From Pristionchus mayeri (Eukaryota; Nematoda; Chromadorea; Rhabditida; Neodiplogasteridae): DNA of 64,000 bases. The notes beneath the pieces were generated by a model that saw nothing but the letters and a program-made list of their open reading frames with translations, was not told the DNA's origin and searched no databases. The position numbers were made by a program, and so were the translations under genes. Location of the stretch: assembly GCA_036245805.1 (NCBI GenBank), contig BTRK01000004.1, positions 38,838,907 to 38,902,906 of the forward strand. The letters are read 5' to 3'. Of this stretch, positions 1-12,500 are shown in pieces; the first letter of the stretch is position 1; the number at the start of each line of letters is the position of its first letter.

Positions 1-690
1 AAGGAGATCCGTCAACAATTGAACAATTGTAACCTACCATGTATCACTATACTCACCATTACAGTTTAATATGATACATTTAAATTGTCACTGTAACGTC
101 TGATAACAATATTGTGGTGAGGAATTTCATGTCAAATAAAATATTTGTACATTTTTTTAGAAAACACGATTTGAGTCACGTAAATATAATATTTCAGTAC
201 TATTTATTCAGATGTAAACTTTGAAAAAAATAGTGTATTGTTTTCATCTGGTAGAAGCCACTTGTGTCACACTTGCATTACTCGGCACGACTTGTGTTAC
301 TGTTGGATTATGTATCTTCTGAATCTTGCATCGAAGCAGCATATCTCGTACGTGTTTCCTGGAAAGATATGATTTTGCATGAAATCACTTTTTCTCTTCA
401 CTGTGCGTGCTCTCTGAGAGATCTAACTGACTAGAGAGAACGTAGAGATTACAATCCCTACCTGTATGCTGGAGAGCAACCGAGAACTGCCAGCGAGTGG
501 ATGAATCCGTGCACTGACATGATGTGCAAGCAGAGAAAGGAGAGGGCAGACGCTGGAACAATTGTAAATTATTACCAGTTGGAAATTCTAGCTACAGCCT
601 CGTAATTTCACACAAACTGTTTACAGAATTGCTTGATCCCCCCGGAACAATGCTTTTATTGTTCCGAGACGATATTCCTCGAGCGATGAC
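1..690. other. No gene recognised
   Basis: AT-rich sequence downstream of the minus-strand receptor that ends at 696. Short open frames here have no splice-site support or recognisable motif. I see no RNA gene or repeat. Confidence 0.5.
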
Positions 691-695
691 AATCA

Positions 696-2237
696 CTAAC
701 CGATAGTATTCTTCGCTGCGGCTTCGAGTCCGACGAAAAGCGAGTAGAGAAAGATGAGAGTCATCAAAGCCACTGGACACGCGCAGAGGAGGAAGGGAGC
801 GGCGCCCTGAACAAATGAATCGGACTTCTCGAAGCACGCCTCTTTTCATTATCCGTGATCTCTCACGGTCACTTGAAAACAATAATTTCACCTGCGTGAC
901 CAGGGACCCCACGGCTCGAACTTGATACCTGTAACGCAATTTTTTTTCTTATCACAAAGTAATCATTTGTGTGATATAATTTTTACACAAAAACAATATC
1001 AAATATTGACATGCATATGAGTGATACGATCATGACAAATGAAGATGCAATAGCCTTACGCTTTCGTGGCCGTGCTGGAGTTTTTCATTCCATTCTTTAC
1101 TTCGAAGACCAGTTGGATTACCATCAACATGCAGGCTGCGGCGAAAACGAGAGCTGCGAGAACACCGACTGTAAATTGCATCATTATTACTCGAAATGAA
1201 CGACATTAGATCATGCTAACTTTATCAATAGTATTTAAAATGCTTTGATGTGAATCCATTACTCACGTATCAATGGCGGATACAGAGTTTCCTCCGCGTC
1301 TAAGAATAAATATGTGGGTTTAGTCTTGATCCAACTAACGAAGTCGGGGATTATCTACATTTTATTGAGACATTAGTGATATATCTTAATGTAGTGCGAA
1401 TCTTGACCAACGCCCTCATCCACTTTTCATTTACTAGAGTGACTGTGCACTCGAATTTTCTTTATGGGGAATTACCAAGCCATGAGGTAAATGACATTTA
1501 GCATTAATGAACGCGCGAATGTCGGTGCAGCGTTTTCCAATATTTGCATACCTGTATTGCCGATTCCAGAGTGAGAAAGCCGTAGCAAATGAGTGAGATT
1601 GCGATAACTGCCCATATTTGTACAACTAATAAACATAATGGGTACTTCCAATCGTAAAAGCAAAATAATGATCCGCGCATGAGCAGTTTCTTTAATTATC
1701 TCAGTATAAAATTACAAATATAATATAATTAACTCACATTCCTTCTATAGTAAACGCAGCAGAAATATGCAACGCCAGTTTCAGCAAGAAAACATAGATA
1801 TGCCACCTAGAATTGTGAATGATATTTATGACGTTAACGTCCAAACAATACACCGGCGGAGCGCGTTGACATGAAACGTGAAAGTATTTGCGTTTCTGAG
1901 TAGACGACTCTGCAGTTCACTAGCGCGATCGGGCAAAATAAAGTGACGAATTCATCATTAATGGTTAACAATGCCTGAGAAGGATGAATGAACTCGACGA
2001 TCGACAATATTGTACCTGTATGAAAAACAGGTATTTCCTGTATGATTTTCCACGCGGATCCGAATCAAGAACAATCAGCAGACAAACGAAAACGTTGAAC
2101 GCGAAAAGCGTAGTTCCTTCAACAAAAATTAATTGAATTTGCTAATAAGGGAAGAGGGAAGAATGAACCATACCGACTAAAAGATTGCCATACGTCACGA
2201 TGGTCGTGAACCACCGAGCAAGTTCAGTGGAATTCAT
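696..2237 (-). CDS. Srh/Str-superfamily chemoreceptor (7TM GPCR), possibly frameshifted
   Basis: Nine exons can be read on the minus strand: 2237-2174 (starts MNSTELARW), 2116-2016 (contains DSDPRGKSYRKY and ends at a Q before the donor), 1806-1738, 1689-1552, 1551-1476, 1299-1267, 1168-1060, 928-892 and 806-696 (stop TAG 698-696). The short SYRKY..Q stretch after the first helix and a late segment GSLVTQ followed by a hydrophobic helix resemble Srh/Sri receptors, which are chemosensory GPCRs of the nematode neuronal membrane. Hydrophobic helices are visible in exons 2, 3, 4, 7 and 9. The joined length is about 245 residues, shorter than the usual 320-340. No acceptor exists between exons 4 and 5: the frame shifts at 1552/1551. 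So an exon is missing from my model, or the gene is damaged. Exons 1 and 2 have a close paralogue at 54197-54403. Confidence 0.6.
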
Positions 2238-2274
2238 CGGTCGTACCCAATAAAGAGAGGAGAATGGGCATGTG

Positions 2275-3740
2275 CTTCCACCTGTGCGTTGAGGCTGAAG
2301 CCGTTGACATTTGAAAACTAATTATGACGATGTCTCGAGGCTGAAGCAAAAATCTGTGCTGGCAGGTGAAGATTGGGGATTGAGTGCTAGCAAACCAACA
2401 GTTGAACGGAATGTACGACGCTGATATGGGATTGAAAATCTCAATTAACTGAACAAAATTGCTCGCGCTTATGTGTTTGCTCGCGCTAATGTGTTGACTA
2501 GCACATAAAATGATATATGATCAATCGTACTATTATGGGGAAATATCCGTCAATAATTAAATTATCTACACTGTCGCTTGAGCTTGCAACCGGAGAAATT
2601 CAACAGAATTCCTCCCGAGATGTGCCCCGCGATTCGTAAAATCATGAATAAATCTGGCCAACTCCTCTACTCGCCACATTCATTTTTCCTTTACTCCTTT
2701 AATAACTGATTCACTTAGCCAAAAATGGGCAAAAACTCTTTTCCGAGAAAATATGCAGGAATCGAGGAATATGGATAAGAAAGCAGTGATGAGAGTGGAA
2801 GTGGAAGAAATGCCGCCGATTATGCTTCTGTTCTCGAACTCCAGATCTGACTTCGGCTCTGGAGAGCCGGAATCACCCATTCGAATGATACTATGATAAA
2901 TTGAGCAAAAGGAAAAATAACACAGTGAAGGATAACAACATCATACAATATGTAGTCATTGTCAATACAATGTTTCAATAAATTTATATGTGTGTTATTA
3001 GTGGTACTTTGATACTTCCGTTGAAAATATCCATTATATTAGACATAATGAGTTTTGCACCTAACACAACTAGATGCCAATTGTGTTGAAAACTTAAACG
3101 ATCAACAATTTCATTTTGGTTATTGGGTATTTCGTGAAATGTGTTGGTACAAAAGCGTGCGGAGCACTGATGCTCCACTCGAAGATTGATGGTTCTCTTC
3201 GAAGGTTTCCTACGTCTTCATTTTTGCCTGTTCCCAACGTAATTCATGAAGTATAAAAAACACATACCTAACCAATGTTGCAGATCTAATGGCGACCAGA
3301 TGCATTTACGGAAGGCTACTTCAATGTTAACGATGCTATTATCGGATCGAATATATTGCTGCAACGTTGCAGATCAGAGTTATACAATATAATTTCTTAG
3401 ATTATGTTTCTTCAGATTTCAGGAATTGCAACTGGTTCAGAAGTTATGACGATTATGAAGGATTCAGCTCGAGATACAACAAGCACGAGTAGTTATTCGT
3501 TGAATCGATTACTTGAATATTCGAATTTGCATTTGAATAAAGCATGCGGTGCGGAGAAAATTATAATATGTAAACGGTAATAAATCCGTGAAGTGTCTGC
3601 CCAGTCGTCGTTCAACAGATTTATGTCTTGGAAATATAATCTTAGGCTAGCGTACAAAAAGATAAACGCACGTCATATCATGTATTTATAAATAAGATTT
3701 GTCCAATTCGAAAGTGTGTATCTTGTGCAGCATTCGTTCT
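2275..3740. repeat. First copy of duplicated 5' flank of the acyl-CoA synthetase
   Basis: This stretch aligns by eye in patches with 14461-15910. Both begin with 'ccacctgtgcgttga' and share 'attgggg.ttgag' further on. Both end with 'gtatcttgtgcagca' before the synthetase start. A fold-back transposon now separates this copy from its gene. The minus strand at 2880-2680 has an open frame without family resemblance, which I leave uncalled. Confidence 0.65.
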
Positions 3741-5044
3741 CCTTATCACAGGTATCACGAGTCAATGGAGGTGGGCGGGAACAATTTCCAACTTTTATTT
3801 TTTGTTTTGGTTGGTATTATGGTGGTATTATACACTAGAGCCAACTTCTCGAAAAATCTAGGTCACAGGTCCCAGAACCGTCATTTAGGAATTTTCCGGT
3901 TTTACTTCCGGCCATATTGTATTTCAGCTCCCAGATGCGCTACCGAGGTGGCATTGGGCTCAAAATGCGTGGAAAAATCTGACGAACAACTTTTATATTG
4001 AAAGTGAAACCGTTGGACAGCAGCTTCGGAAAAAATGAACGAAAATCTGAAACTACGAGTACTAAAAAATTCATGACGTCTCGGTGGGAAACCAAACAGT
4101 GAATTTTATTGCAGATTATGGAAGATTAAGTCCATACACGTATAGAAAAAAATAGTACTTAGCACTTTTAGGGTGGCTTACGACCGCAGTAAAGCTCCGA
4201 ATGTCGAAAATATGGGATGTCAAATTTTGAAAAATTCGCGTTTCGCAGATTTATAATTTTAATCGAACAGTTCAATCAATTTGGTACATTTCTCGATCGA
4301 ATAAGATATATGAAGCTGAAAGAGCACGAAATTTTCTCACTTCAAAAATTTCGATTTTCAAACATCTTCATTTGCTAAATTTGTGCACATCCAACTAAGG
4401 GCGACGCCATCTCTGGAAATGAACTCAAATATTTATCAATAGTAGTGACCATCATGAGTACATACTGTCATTATTAGCTCTCCAACCGATTCCATTCCCT
4501 TGATTTGAATGCTCAAACTGGCCCCATCGAGTGTTCGAAATTCAATATAATTGTATTTAGACTACATTTTGAGGAATCCGGGCTATTTCCAATCACAAGA
4601 AATCATTTTATGATCTAAAGATATAAAAAACGTTGGAATTGTGGCTTATTTCAAGACTGTTGAAAAATTCAAAATTTCGATTTTCAAAAATTTCAGATTT
4701 TTTTGAACGAGCACAATGTTGCCAATATCAGTGTTTTCTATCCCATCTGAGTTCAAAATGATTTTTAGTGATTGGAAATAGCCTGGATTCCTCAAAATGT
4801 AGTCTAAATACAATTATGTTGAATTTCGAACACTCGATGGGGCAAGTTTCAGCATTCAAATCAAGGGAATGGAATCGGCTGGAGAGCTAATAATGACAGT
4901 ATGTACTCATGATGGTCACTACTATTCATACATATTTGAGTTCATTTCCAGAGATGGCGTCGCCCATTGTTGGATGGGCACAAATTTAGCAAATGAGGAT
5001 GTTTGAAAATCGAAATTTTTGGTGAGAAAATTTCGTGCTCTTTA

Positions 5045-8000
5045 ATACAAATACAAATACAAATACAAATTTTTATTCCATCCATTCATAGTGCGTATTT
5101 GGGGGTACTGGATCCTTTGATGGAGTTGATGGAAGTTATGTCGCCCTTGGCGATTCGTTGTGTGGGGGGTCGAGGCAGTAGGGGTGGTTTAAGATACTAG
5201 ATACGTATTACTGATGGGGGAAGGTCTTTTTGGGTGAGGGAAAGTAGATGAGCACGGAATACGTGTGCGGGGGAAGATACTATATCATAAGATAAACTAT
5301 TCCAAACATAGTTCTATTAGGGTGGTAAGAAAGTTCTGTCGTGTATTATTTTTCCATTTTTTCTCGACTGCATTGCTTGTCTGGATATCCAATTTAACAT
5401 AATTTAAAGTAACATAATTATTATATAGCAATAAGTTTAGGTCGATCTTAGTTCGCATTTAAAGCGAGTAAATGAAGAATCTCGAAAATTCGGAAAATAA
5501 CGATTTTTGTGTGTTATTTTTTGGATTCTATACTGTTAATACGAGGTAGCGACTGCTTCTACTCCTTTAATGTCTGATAGAAATAGAGTTGTACTTCCAT
5601 ATTATCACACAACATCCAGCATTCTAGATGTGTGGGAAGCTGTAGATTGCAAAAAAGGCTGATTTCAAAGATCGTATTTAGGCATCAGCTTTTGCAAAAC
5701 TGTGGCTTACAAACAGTTAGGTTCACCACTCTCCAATTTAAAGTAAACGCAAAGCATGTCGTGTACTTCACTACCCACAACAATTGATCGTAGTAGGTCA
5801 ACCGCTAAATCTTCAGGGATGTGAAATGCTTATCAACAAAAATCAATTTAGTGTTATTTTCAGAATTAGCGCTGATCCCGGGTTGGCATAATAATGCGTT
5901 CTTATTGTTACACACTCAAAAGCATGCCCACTTGTTGCACTGTGCAGTGGTGGGTTAGTTATGTCGAGATCACGCTTCTTCTTTCAACCATGAGCAAATA
6001 ACATTTATGGTTGGCCATCAATTTCACAGAATTTGGCAGTCGACTGTGCCAGTATTAGTAATTGGAGAAAACTGTGATAGCGTTTTCTTGAAAGAGTTAA
6101 TATCACTATTAGTCAACTGAAGATCGTATGAAGATTGATCAACTTTGAAGTGCAGGATACACCAAAATGTAAAATACGTAATACGCGACATAACTTTCTT
6201 ACCAACCTAATACTTACAACAGTGGAATGAGAACTTTTAATTAGATAGGGAATCGAAAGCCGTAAAGGGTGTACTGAGCGAAGGTTATGAGAGATCGGTG
6301 AAACTCGGAATAAGAATGAATTATCTAGTTTATAATGCCCATGAACACAGTTATGGAGAAACAGTAGATCTGATATGATCCTTTTTCGCTCTAATGTTGC
6401 TATCCCGAGATATTTAATTCTGTCGTAGTATTTGGTGGTGACACCGAGTTCGCATCTTCTAAACAATCTACGAGAAAAGTTTCTTTGCAATGACTCAAGC
6501 GTGTTAGTGAGACCAATAGCCGTAGGATTCCAAATGGGGCTGGCATACATTGCTAACGGTAAGATAAAAGCCTTGTAAGCTTTTAGATATATTCGAGAAT
6601 CGGAACATCTAAATGATTTGAAAAGAACGTTAATCTTCGCGCGTACTTTAGAATCAATTTTTTGGATATGGGCCTTGAAGGTAAGGTCGGGAGACATAAA
6701 AACTCCAAGATCTTTTGCTACATTAACAGCTGCAAGAGTGGTATTTCCCAAATGATATTTTGCACGCGACTTTAAAGGTCCATAATGCATCACAGAGCAT
6801 TTAGTTTCTGACAGATTCATGTTCCGCTGCGCAGCCCAAGATGCTATATCATCGATAGTTTGTTGTAAAAGGGCATAAAATTTTGGAGCTTCTGCGAAGA
6901 TTTTTAGGTCGTCCGCATAGATACCGTGCTTAATTTCAGAAGGTATTACATCGCGCAAGTCGTTAATAAAGAGATTAACACGTGTATCACGAGTTAGTAG
7001 AGGAGTGCGGGAACAATTTGAAAATTTATATTTCATATTTGCTCCATATTATGTTGAAATAATACCCTGGAGTGAAGATTTCGAAAAATATAGGTCATTG
7101 GTCCCAGAGCCGGCTTTTAGAAATGTTCTGGTTTTGCACCTGGCTATAGCGTAAATCAGCTCCCAAACGAGCTACAGAGCTCGCACTATGCTCACAATGA
7201 GCGTAAAATTATTCTGAACAACGTTTATGTTGGCAACTTTTTCAAATAATCGCAAGTTAGAAAGATATGACTAAAAATGTTGATTCCTAATCGTTCAAAA
7301 AATGTTTTCTCCATCACGCAGGAAACTTACAGCGGATTTTCTTTTCATATAATGAAAGAAGATCCCTTCATACATCTAAGAAAAATATAAAATCAAAAAT
7401 CTAGAGGGGTTCATGTTTCCATATTTCGCGTTGAAGGTGTCACATTGGCGTAGCATGACAAGAAGTTATGTCTACTAAACACTAACTTTGCATTCAATGA
7501 GAACTCGATGTGATTTATTAGTTTACTCAATGATATAATTAATTTGGCATCGAAACATGCAAAGTTTGATTAAGTTTAAAACATCGATTTTTTCGACCTC
7601 GATTTATCTCATTTTTACACATCTCAAAGTCTAGATTCTTAATCATACATAGATAATGACTATATACTAGCTTTAGTAGACCCGAGAATAGTAAAAATAT
7701 TTGAGAAACAGCCCACTACAACTTCATAATATTTAGATTTTTTCACGCGAACATGCCCTCCCGAGAGTTTCGAAAATATTGAAAGTTCATTTTTTGACCA
7801 GGGTTATACGGTTATCGATAAATTTTCTACCAGAAAATATTTTAAATTGCAGGATATGTTTAACTAATAAAGAATTACTTACATATTTCACAATACTGAA
7901 AAAATCGAAATTTTCTGAACTGTCCATTTTACACTTTTTTCAGAATCCTTGTCATATGTTGTATTGCTAACGTTTTTCAACTCTTCATATCAGATAAATT

Positions 8001-8795
8001 GTATTTCAATTGCAAACTGTTTCATAGCCTGTTAACACTGGTCAAAAAATGAACTTTCAATATTTTCGAAACTCTCGGGAGGGCATGTTCGCGTGAAAAA
8101 ATCTAAATATTATGAAGTTGTAGTGGGCTCAAATATTTTTACTATTCTCGGGGTCTAATAAACCTTGTATATATATAGTTATTGTCTATGTATGATAAAG
8201 AATCTTGACTTTGAGATGTGTAAAATTGCGATAAATCGAGGTCGAAGAAATCGATTTTTTAAACTTAACCAAACTTTGCATGTTTCAATGCCAAATTAAT
8301 TATAACATTGAGAAAACTAATAAATCACATCGAGTTCTCATTGAATTCTAAGTTAGTGTTTAGTAGACAGAACTTCTTGTTCGACGCGAAATATCGAAAC
8401 ATGAACCCCTCTCGATTTATGATTTTATATTTTTTTTAGATGTATGAAGGGAGTAGCTCGTTTGGGAGCTGATTTACGCTATAGCCAGGTGCAAATCCGG
8501 AAAATTTCTAAAAGCCGGCTCTGGGACCAATGACCTATATTTTTCGAAATCTTCACTCCAGGGTATTATCTCAACATAATATTGAGCAAATACGAAATAT
8601 AAATTTTCAAATTGTTCCCGCGTGGCCTGTCTTTCATCCACTGACTCGTGATACACGTGTTAAATAGGAGAGGGCCAATGCAAGAACCTTGTGGTACGCC
8701 AGATATGACTGTGATTGGTTGAGATAGTGACCTATTCACTAACACAAACTGTTTCCGATCTGAAAGATAATCTCTGAACCATGATACTAGCTTCA
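5045..8795 (-). mobile_element. 5'-truncated CR1/Jockey-like LINE fragment
   Basis: The minus strand encodes reverse transcriptase pieces in order: WFRDYLSDRKQF and GVPQGSCIGPLLFN (about 8796-8664), then LFINDL, YADDLKIF and the thumb region (about 6975-6113). The YADD box is the catalytic signature of retroelement polymerases, and GVPQGS..GPLLF..FINDL is typical of CR1/Jockey-type LINEs. The two pieces join exactly when the inserted element 6979-8659 is removed. The 3' end (5046-5073 on plus) is a short tandem array of the type tttgta, as in LINE tails. No endonuclease domain is present, so the copy is 5'-truncated and dead. Confidence 0.75.
6979..8659. mobile_element. Fold-back element 2 inside the LINE, TTAA target duplication
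   Basis: Termini read 'cacgtgtatcacgagt' and the inverse 'actcgtgatacacgtg'. TTAA flanks both ends (6975-6978 and 8660-8663). Deleting the element plus one TTAA restores the reverse transcriptase reading LLFNLFINDL, which proves the boundaries. Arms are inverted over most of the length; for example 7640-7800 pairs with 8040-8220. No transposase is visible. Its termini are related to elements at 3747-9362 and 59798-61181. Confidence 0.85.
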
Positions 8796-9560
8796 TCTAT
8801 CTTATTCAATCGAGAAATGCACCAAATTGATTGAACTGGTCGATTAAAATTATAAATCTGCGAAATGCGAATTTTTCAAAATTTGACATCCCATATTTTC
8901 GACATTCGGAGCTATACTGCGGCCGTAAGCCACCCTAAAAGTGCTAATTACTATTTTTTCTATACGTGTATGGACTTAATCCTCCATAATCTGCAATAAA
9001 ATTCACTGTTTGGTTTCCCACCGAGACGTCATGAATTTTTTAGTACTCGTAGTTTCAGATTTTCGTTCATTTTTTCCGAAGCTGCTGTCCAACGGTTTCA
9101 CTTTCAACATAAAAGTTGTTCGTCAGATTTTTCCACGCATTTTGAGCCCAATTGCACCTCGGTAGCACATCTGGGAGCTGAAATACAATATAGCCGGAAG
9201 TAAAACCGGAAAATTCCTAAATAACGGGACCTGTGACCTAGATTTTTCGAGAAGTTGGCACTAGTGTATACTACCACTATAATATCAACCAAAACAAAAA
9301 ATAAAAGTTGGAAATTGTTCCCAGTGGTTAGATTTTTCCTCCACTGACTCATGATACCTGTGTAATATCTTTTTACATCGAGATATCAACAAGAGTGCAC
9401 TGAGAAAAAATAAGAAAATAACTCGATGTGCCCTTGACCTCCCATATCAGCTCATCTCGCTGCAGAAACTCGTGATGATATCTTCATTTTTCTTGACATA
9501 GAATAGTATAAAATCGTGACAAACAATGGCTAAAACATCATTTCAATTCGGCTCTCTTCG

Positions 9561-12500
9561 ATGGCTCCCATCTCTCAGTCCGACCAATTACTTAAGAAAT
9601 GGCGATCGTCGCTGAATGATGTAAGTATATGCTGCATCCTTGCCTTGAATCCTATTTCGATTTCTAGGGGTGGGGGAGTTGTCATTGTTTATTGTAGCAT
9701 ACATTGTGTGAAAAAGTCAGTCCATGACTTCCTGAAAACGGTATTTTAGCATAACTCAGAACGGTGGGATACTGTACCATTACTGAGGGTACGGTACTTC
9801 AGCCTGACTAATTGCGCAGGGGTGGGCAGAGAACCATGACCCGGCGTTCATAGGAGGGGTGGGCAAGACGCCGCCACTGCTAGGGTAAGAATATCCTATT
9901 GATATTATCCACGTTCGCTCGGTCTGGTCAGCAGGAACGACACAATTATTTCTCATGAGCTGTATTTTTTTCAGGAAGTATATCCCTGCACGCCTGTGGC
10001 AGTCCCTGAAGAGACGATTATTGAACGTATTTTGAGCTCACTCAATGTACATGCGTCTAACCACCCACAGAAAGCTGCTGTGGTAAAGTTTGAATTGTGT
10101 TTTTGGTATTGAAGTGCATACACATCTTATTTCTTAGTCCACATGCTATACACAGTGCAGTCCTAGCATCACAATAGTACTAATTTCGCTTTCCATTTCG
10201 GTACAAAAATAATAATACATAAGAGCTCGTTTGCGTAAAAAATCAAGGCACACCGATTTTTCGAAAACTTGTGGAAATGGGTTTTCGAGGACGCTGATCA
10301 TCGTGGTCAACTTCATTTTGCACCATCTCGACTATTTTATAAAACCGATTGCGATTTCAGTTAGTTACCTCCAGATACGATTCGTTCCAGATCGAGGCTG
10401 TAAACCAGGAACGTTCGTTGACCTACGAGCAGATTCATGATCGTGTCAGTCATTTTACGATACTCGGATTACGGTATTTTAGGTTACGGTAGAACGACGG
10501 GGTGTCGATTGAGCTTCTTCTCTCAGGCATTCTCCTTCGGCTCGTTCCTGCAAGCTCATGGGTTCTCAGTGGGCGAACGCGTGACCGTGGCACTGCCTAA
10601 CTCGATTGAGTACGATTGAGAGTACACTTTTTGTCCATATTGTGCAGCAGCGGAACTCATCAAAGTGCATGGGTATTTTTAGAGAGAAAAAACCCTACTC
10701 ATGATCCGCTTTACTGTGACCACCATGCAAAACCTTTGCAGAGGTGGAATTCACTGACAATAAAAGTGAAAAAAGAGAAAAAAAACACATGTATCAAAGA
10801 GCGAGTGGGGAACAAAGGGGGAATAATCAACTGACAATACATATGTGCAGTACACGTCGACTTCTCATATTTCCATTTCAGATTTCCTGTGGTTCATCTC
10901 GGTACGTGGGCTGCCGGTGGCTCGGTAGTCGGATCGATAGAAGCGTTCAAACTTCGTGAGTCTACATTCGGCCACTGTAGTATCACACCTCCGTTGAAGA
11001 CATCAGCGGCGTCACAGCTCAATATTTACCATTTACTCAGTTTTATCCGAATGAGCTAATTTGGGCTTAATTGAATAATGAGAGACAAATCTCTACAACT
11101 AGGTATGATAACTCACCGCACGCAAGGTTTAAGAAAGATCTGCAAGTCGTTATATCATAATAAATCAGACGAGACTGTACACCAGCTACGCGATTCATCC
11201 TCGACTGTTGTGGTGGTCTCAGAGAGGACACTGAATACGATCATCGACGCTGCGAAACAGTGCCCCAATGTGAAGGTTGGAATTGCAACTTTTGATAAAA
11301 TTGCCCACATTTCCGGAAAGATTTCAGCTGCACGAAACATGCCATATTCTCGAAATTTATTTCCATTTCAACATTTGTAGATGATAATTTGTGTTCGCTA
11401 TTCTGATGGACTAATGCTACCCGAAGGAGTGGTTGACTTCGAAGAGACACTACTACACTACTAAGGTTGGAATTTTATCCTTTGGAAAAAGTTCATATTT
11501 CCGGAAAGATTTCAGCTGCACGAAACATGCCATATTCTCGAAATTTATTTCCATTTCAACATTTGTAGATGATAATTTGTGTTCGCTATTCTGATGGACT
11601 AATTCTACCCGAAGGAGTGATCGACTTCGAAGAGACACTACTACAAGATCCGATGCGAGAGATTGCACCAGGTAAAATTGCCTCACAATTCTACCATTGA
11701 TCAGTTTCACAATCATCTTGCCATTTTCATATATTCAGTAACACCGGAATCGGAATGCTTGGTCGTATGCTTGGTCTACTCATCAGGAACCACCGGACTA
11801 CCCAAGGGAGTCCGCCACACCAACAGAGCGTTCCACTGCGGTTTGGAGATGCTGCGAAGGTGGAAAATGCAATATATTCTGTGTTAATTTCGTCCAGTTT
11901 AGTCACTTTCTACACGAAATCTACTCTGTGCTGGGCGTTGACCCAGTAGACTGGTATGAGGTGAGCAACGGTGTTTGTTTTTCCGTCTACTAAAGACCTC
12001 TTTAAGGAAGCACAGGTCGTTGCGCTAGGATTCTATCACATCTCCGGCTTCTTGTTTCTAAATTGGTTCCTGGTCACGGGCAGTCCAATCGTGTTGATGA
12101 AGGTGTTCGACGGAGATGTCTATCTGAATGCCATCGGGCAGTTTCAGGTACTATTGAGATACTGTAACACAGCGTTTCATATTATAGTTGGATGTCTTGC
12201 ATTATTCAGTATAATGTGTTATTACAGCCTCGCTTCCTCTTGGTATCACCGCCAATCTTTGCCTATCTCGCCAAGGATCCCGCGGGAAAGAAATGCTCCT
12301 TATCTTCAGTAGAGGTGAGATATTCGAGGAGATCTAGCTGAATCGACTAATTATCCTCTGTGATTTTGAGAGATTGGCGGTGTTTTTATTCTAAAAATAC
12401 ATCTTCACGGTATCTGCTAAGTCAGCACCAATGAGACAGAACCCTGAGTTAACTATGAAGGCCGAGGGTCTCTCTCTGCGGGATACAATAGTTTATCGTT

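Larger units (their letters stand above)
3747..9362. mobile_element. Fold-back DNA element 1, split by a LINE that holds a second fold-back element
   Basis: The ends are inverted: 'cacaggtatcacgagtca' at the left and its complement, with one change, at the right. Left arm sequence from 3747 to about 4345 reappears inverted from about 8800 to 9362. The left arm then folds on itself again, with 4380-4690 inverted in 4690-5040. A LINE (about 5045-8795) interrupts the right arm: 'cgtgctcttt' ends before it and 'cttcat' resumes after it, contiguous in the left-arm complement. Without the LINE the element would be about 1.9 kb and almost wholly palindromic. No transposase is recognisable. Flanking TTAT and TAAT are not identical, so the target-site duplication is uncertain. 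It lies in the duplicated synthetase flank and is absent from the second copy. Confidence 0.75.

Noticed and set aside
3699..4001. Apparent conserved small proteins at 3699-4001 and 9104-9352
   Set aside because: They are mirror copies from the two inverted arms of a fold-back element, not two genes.
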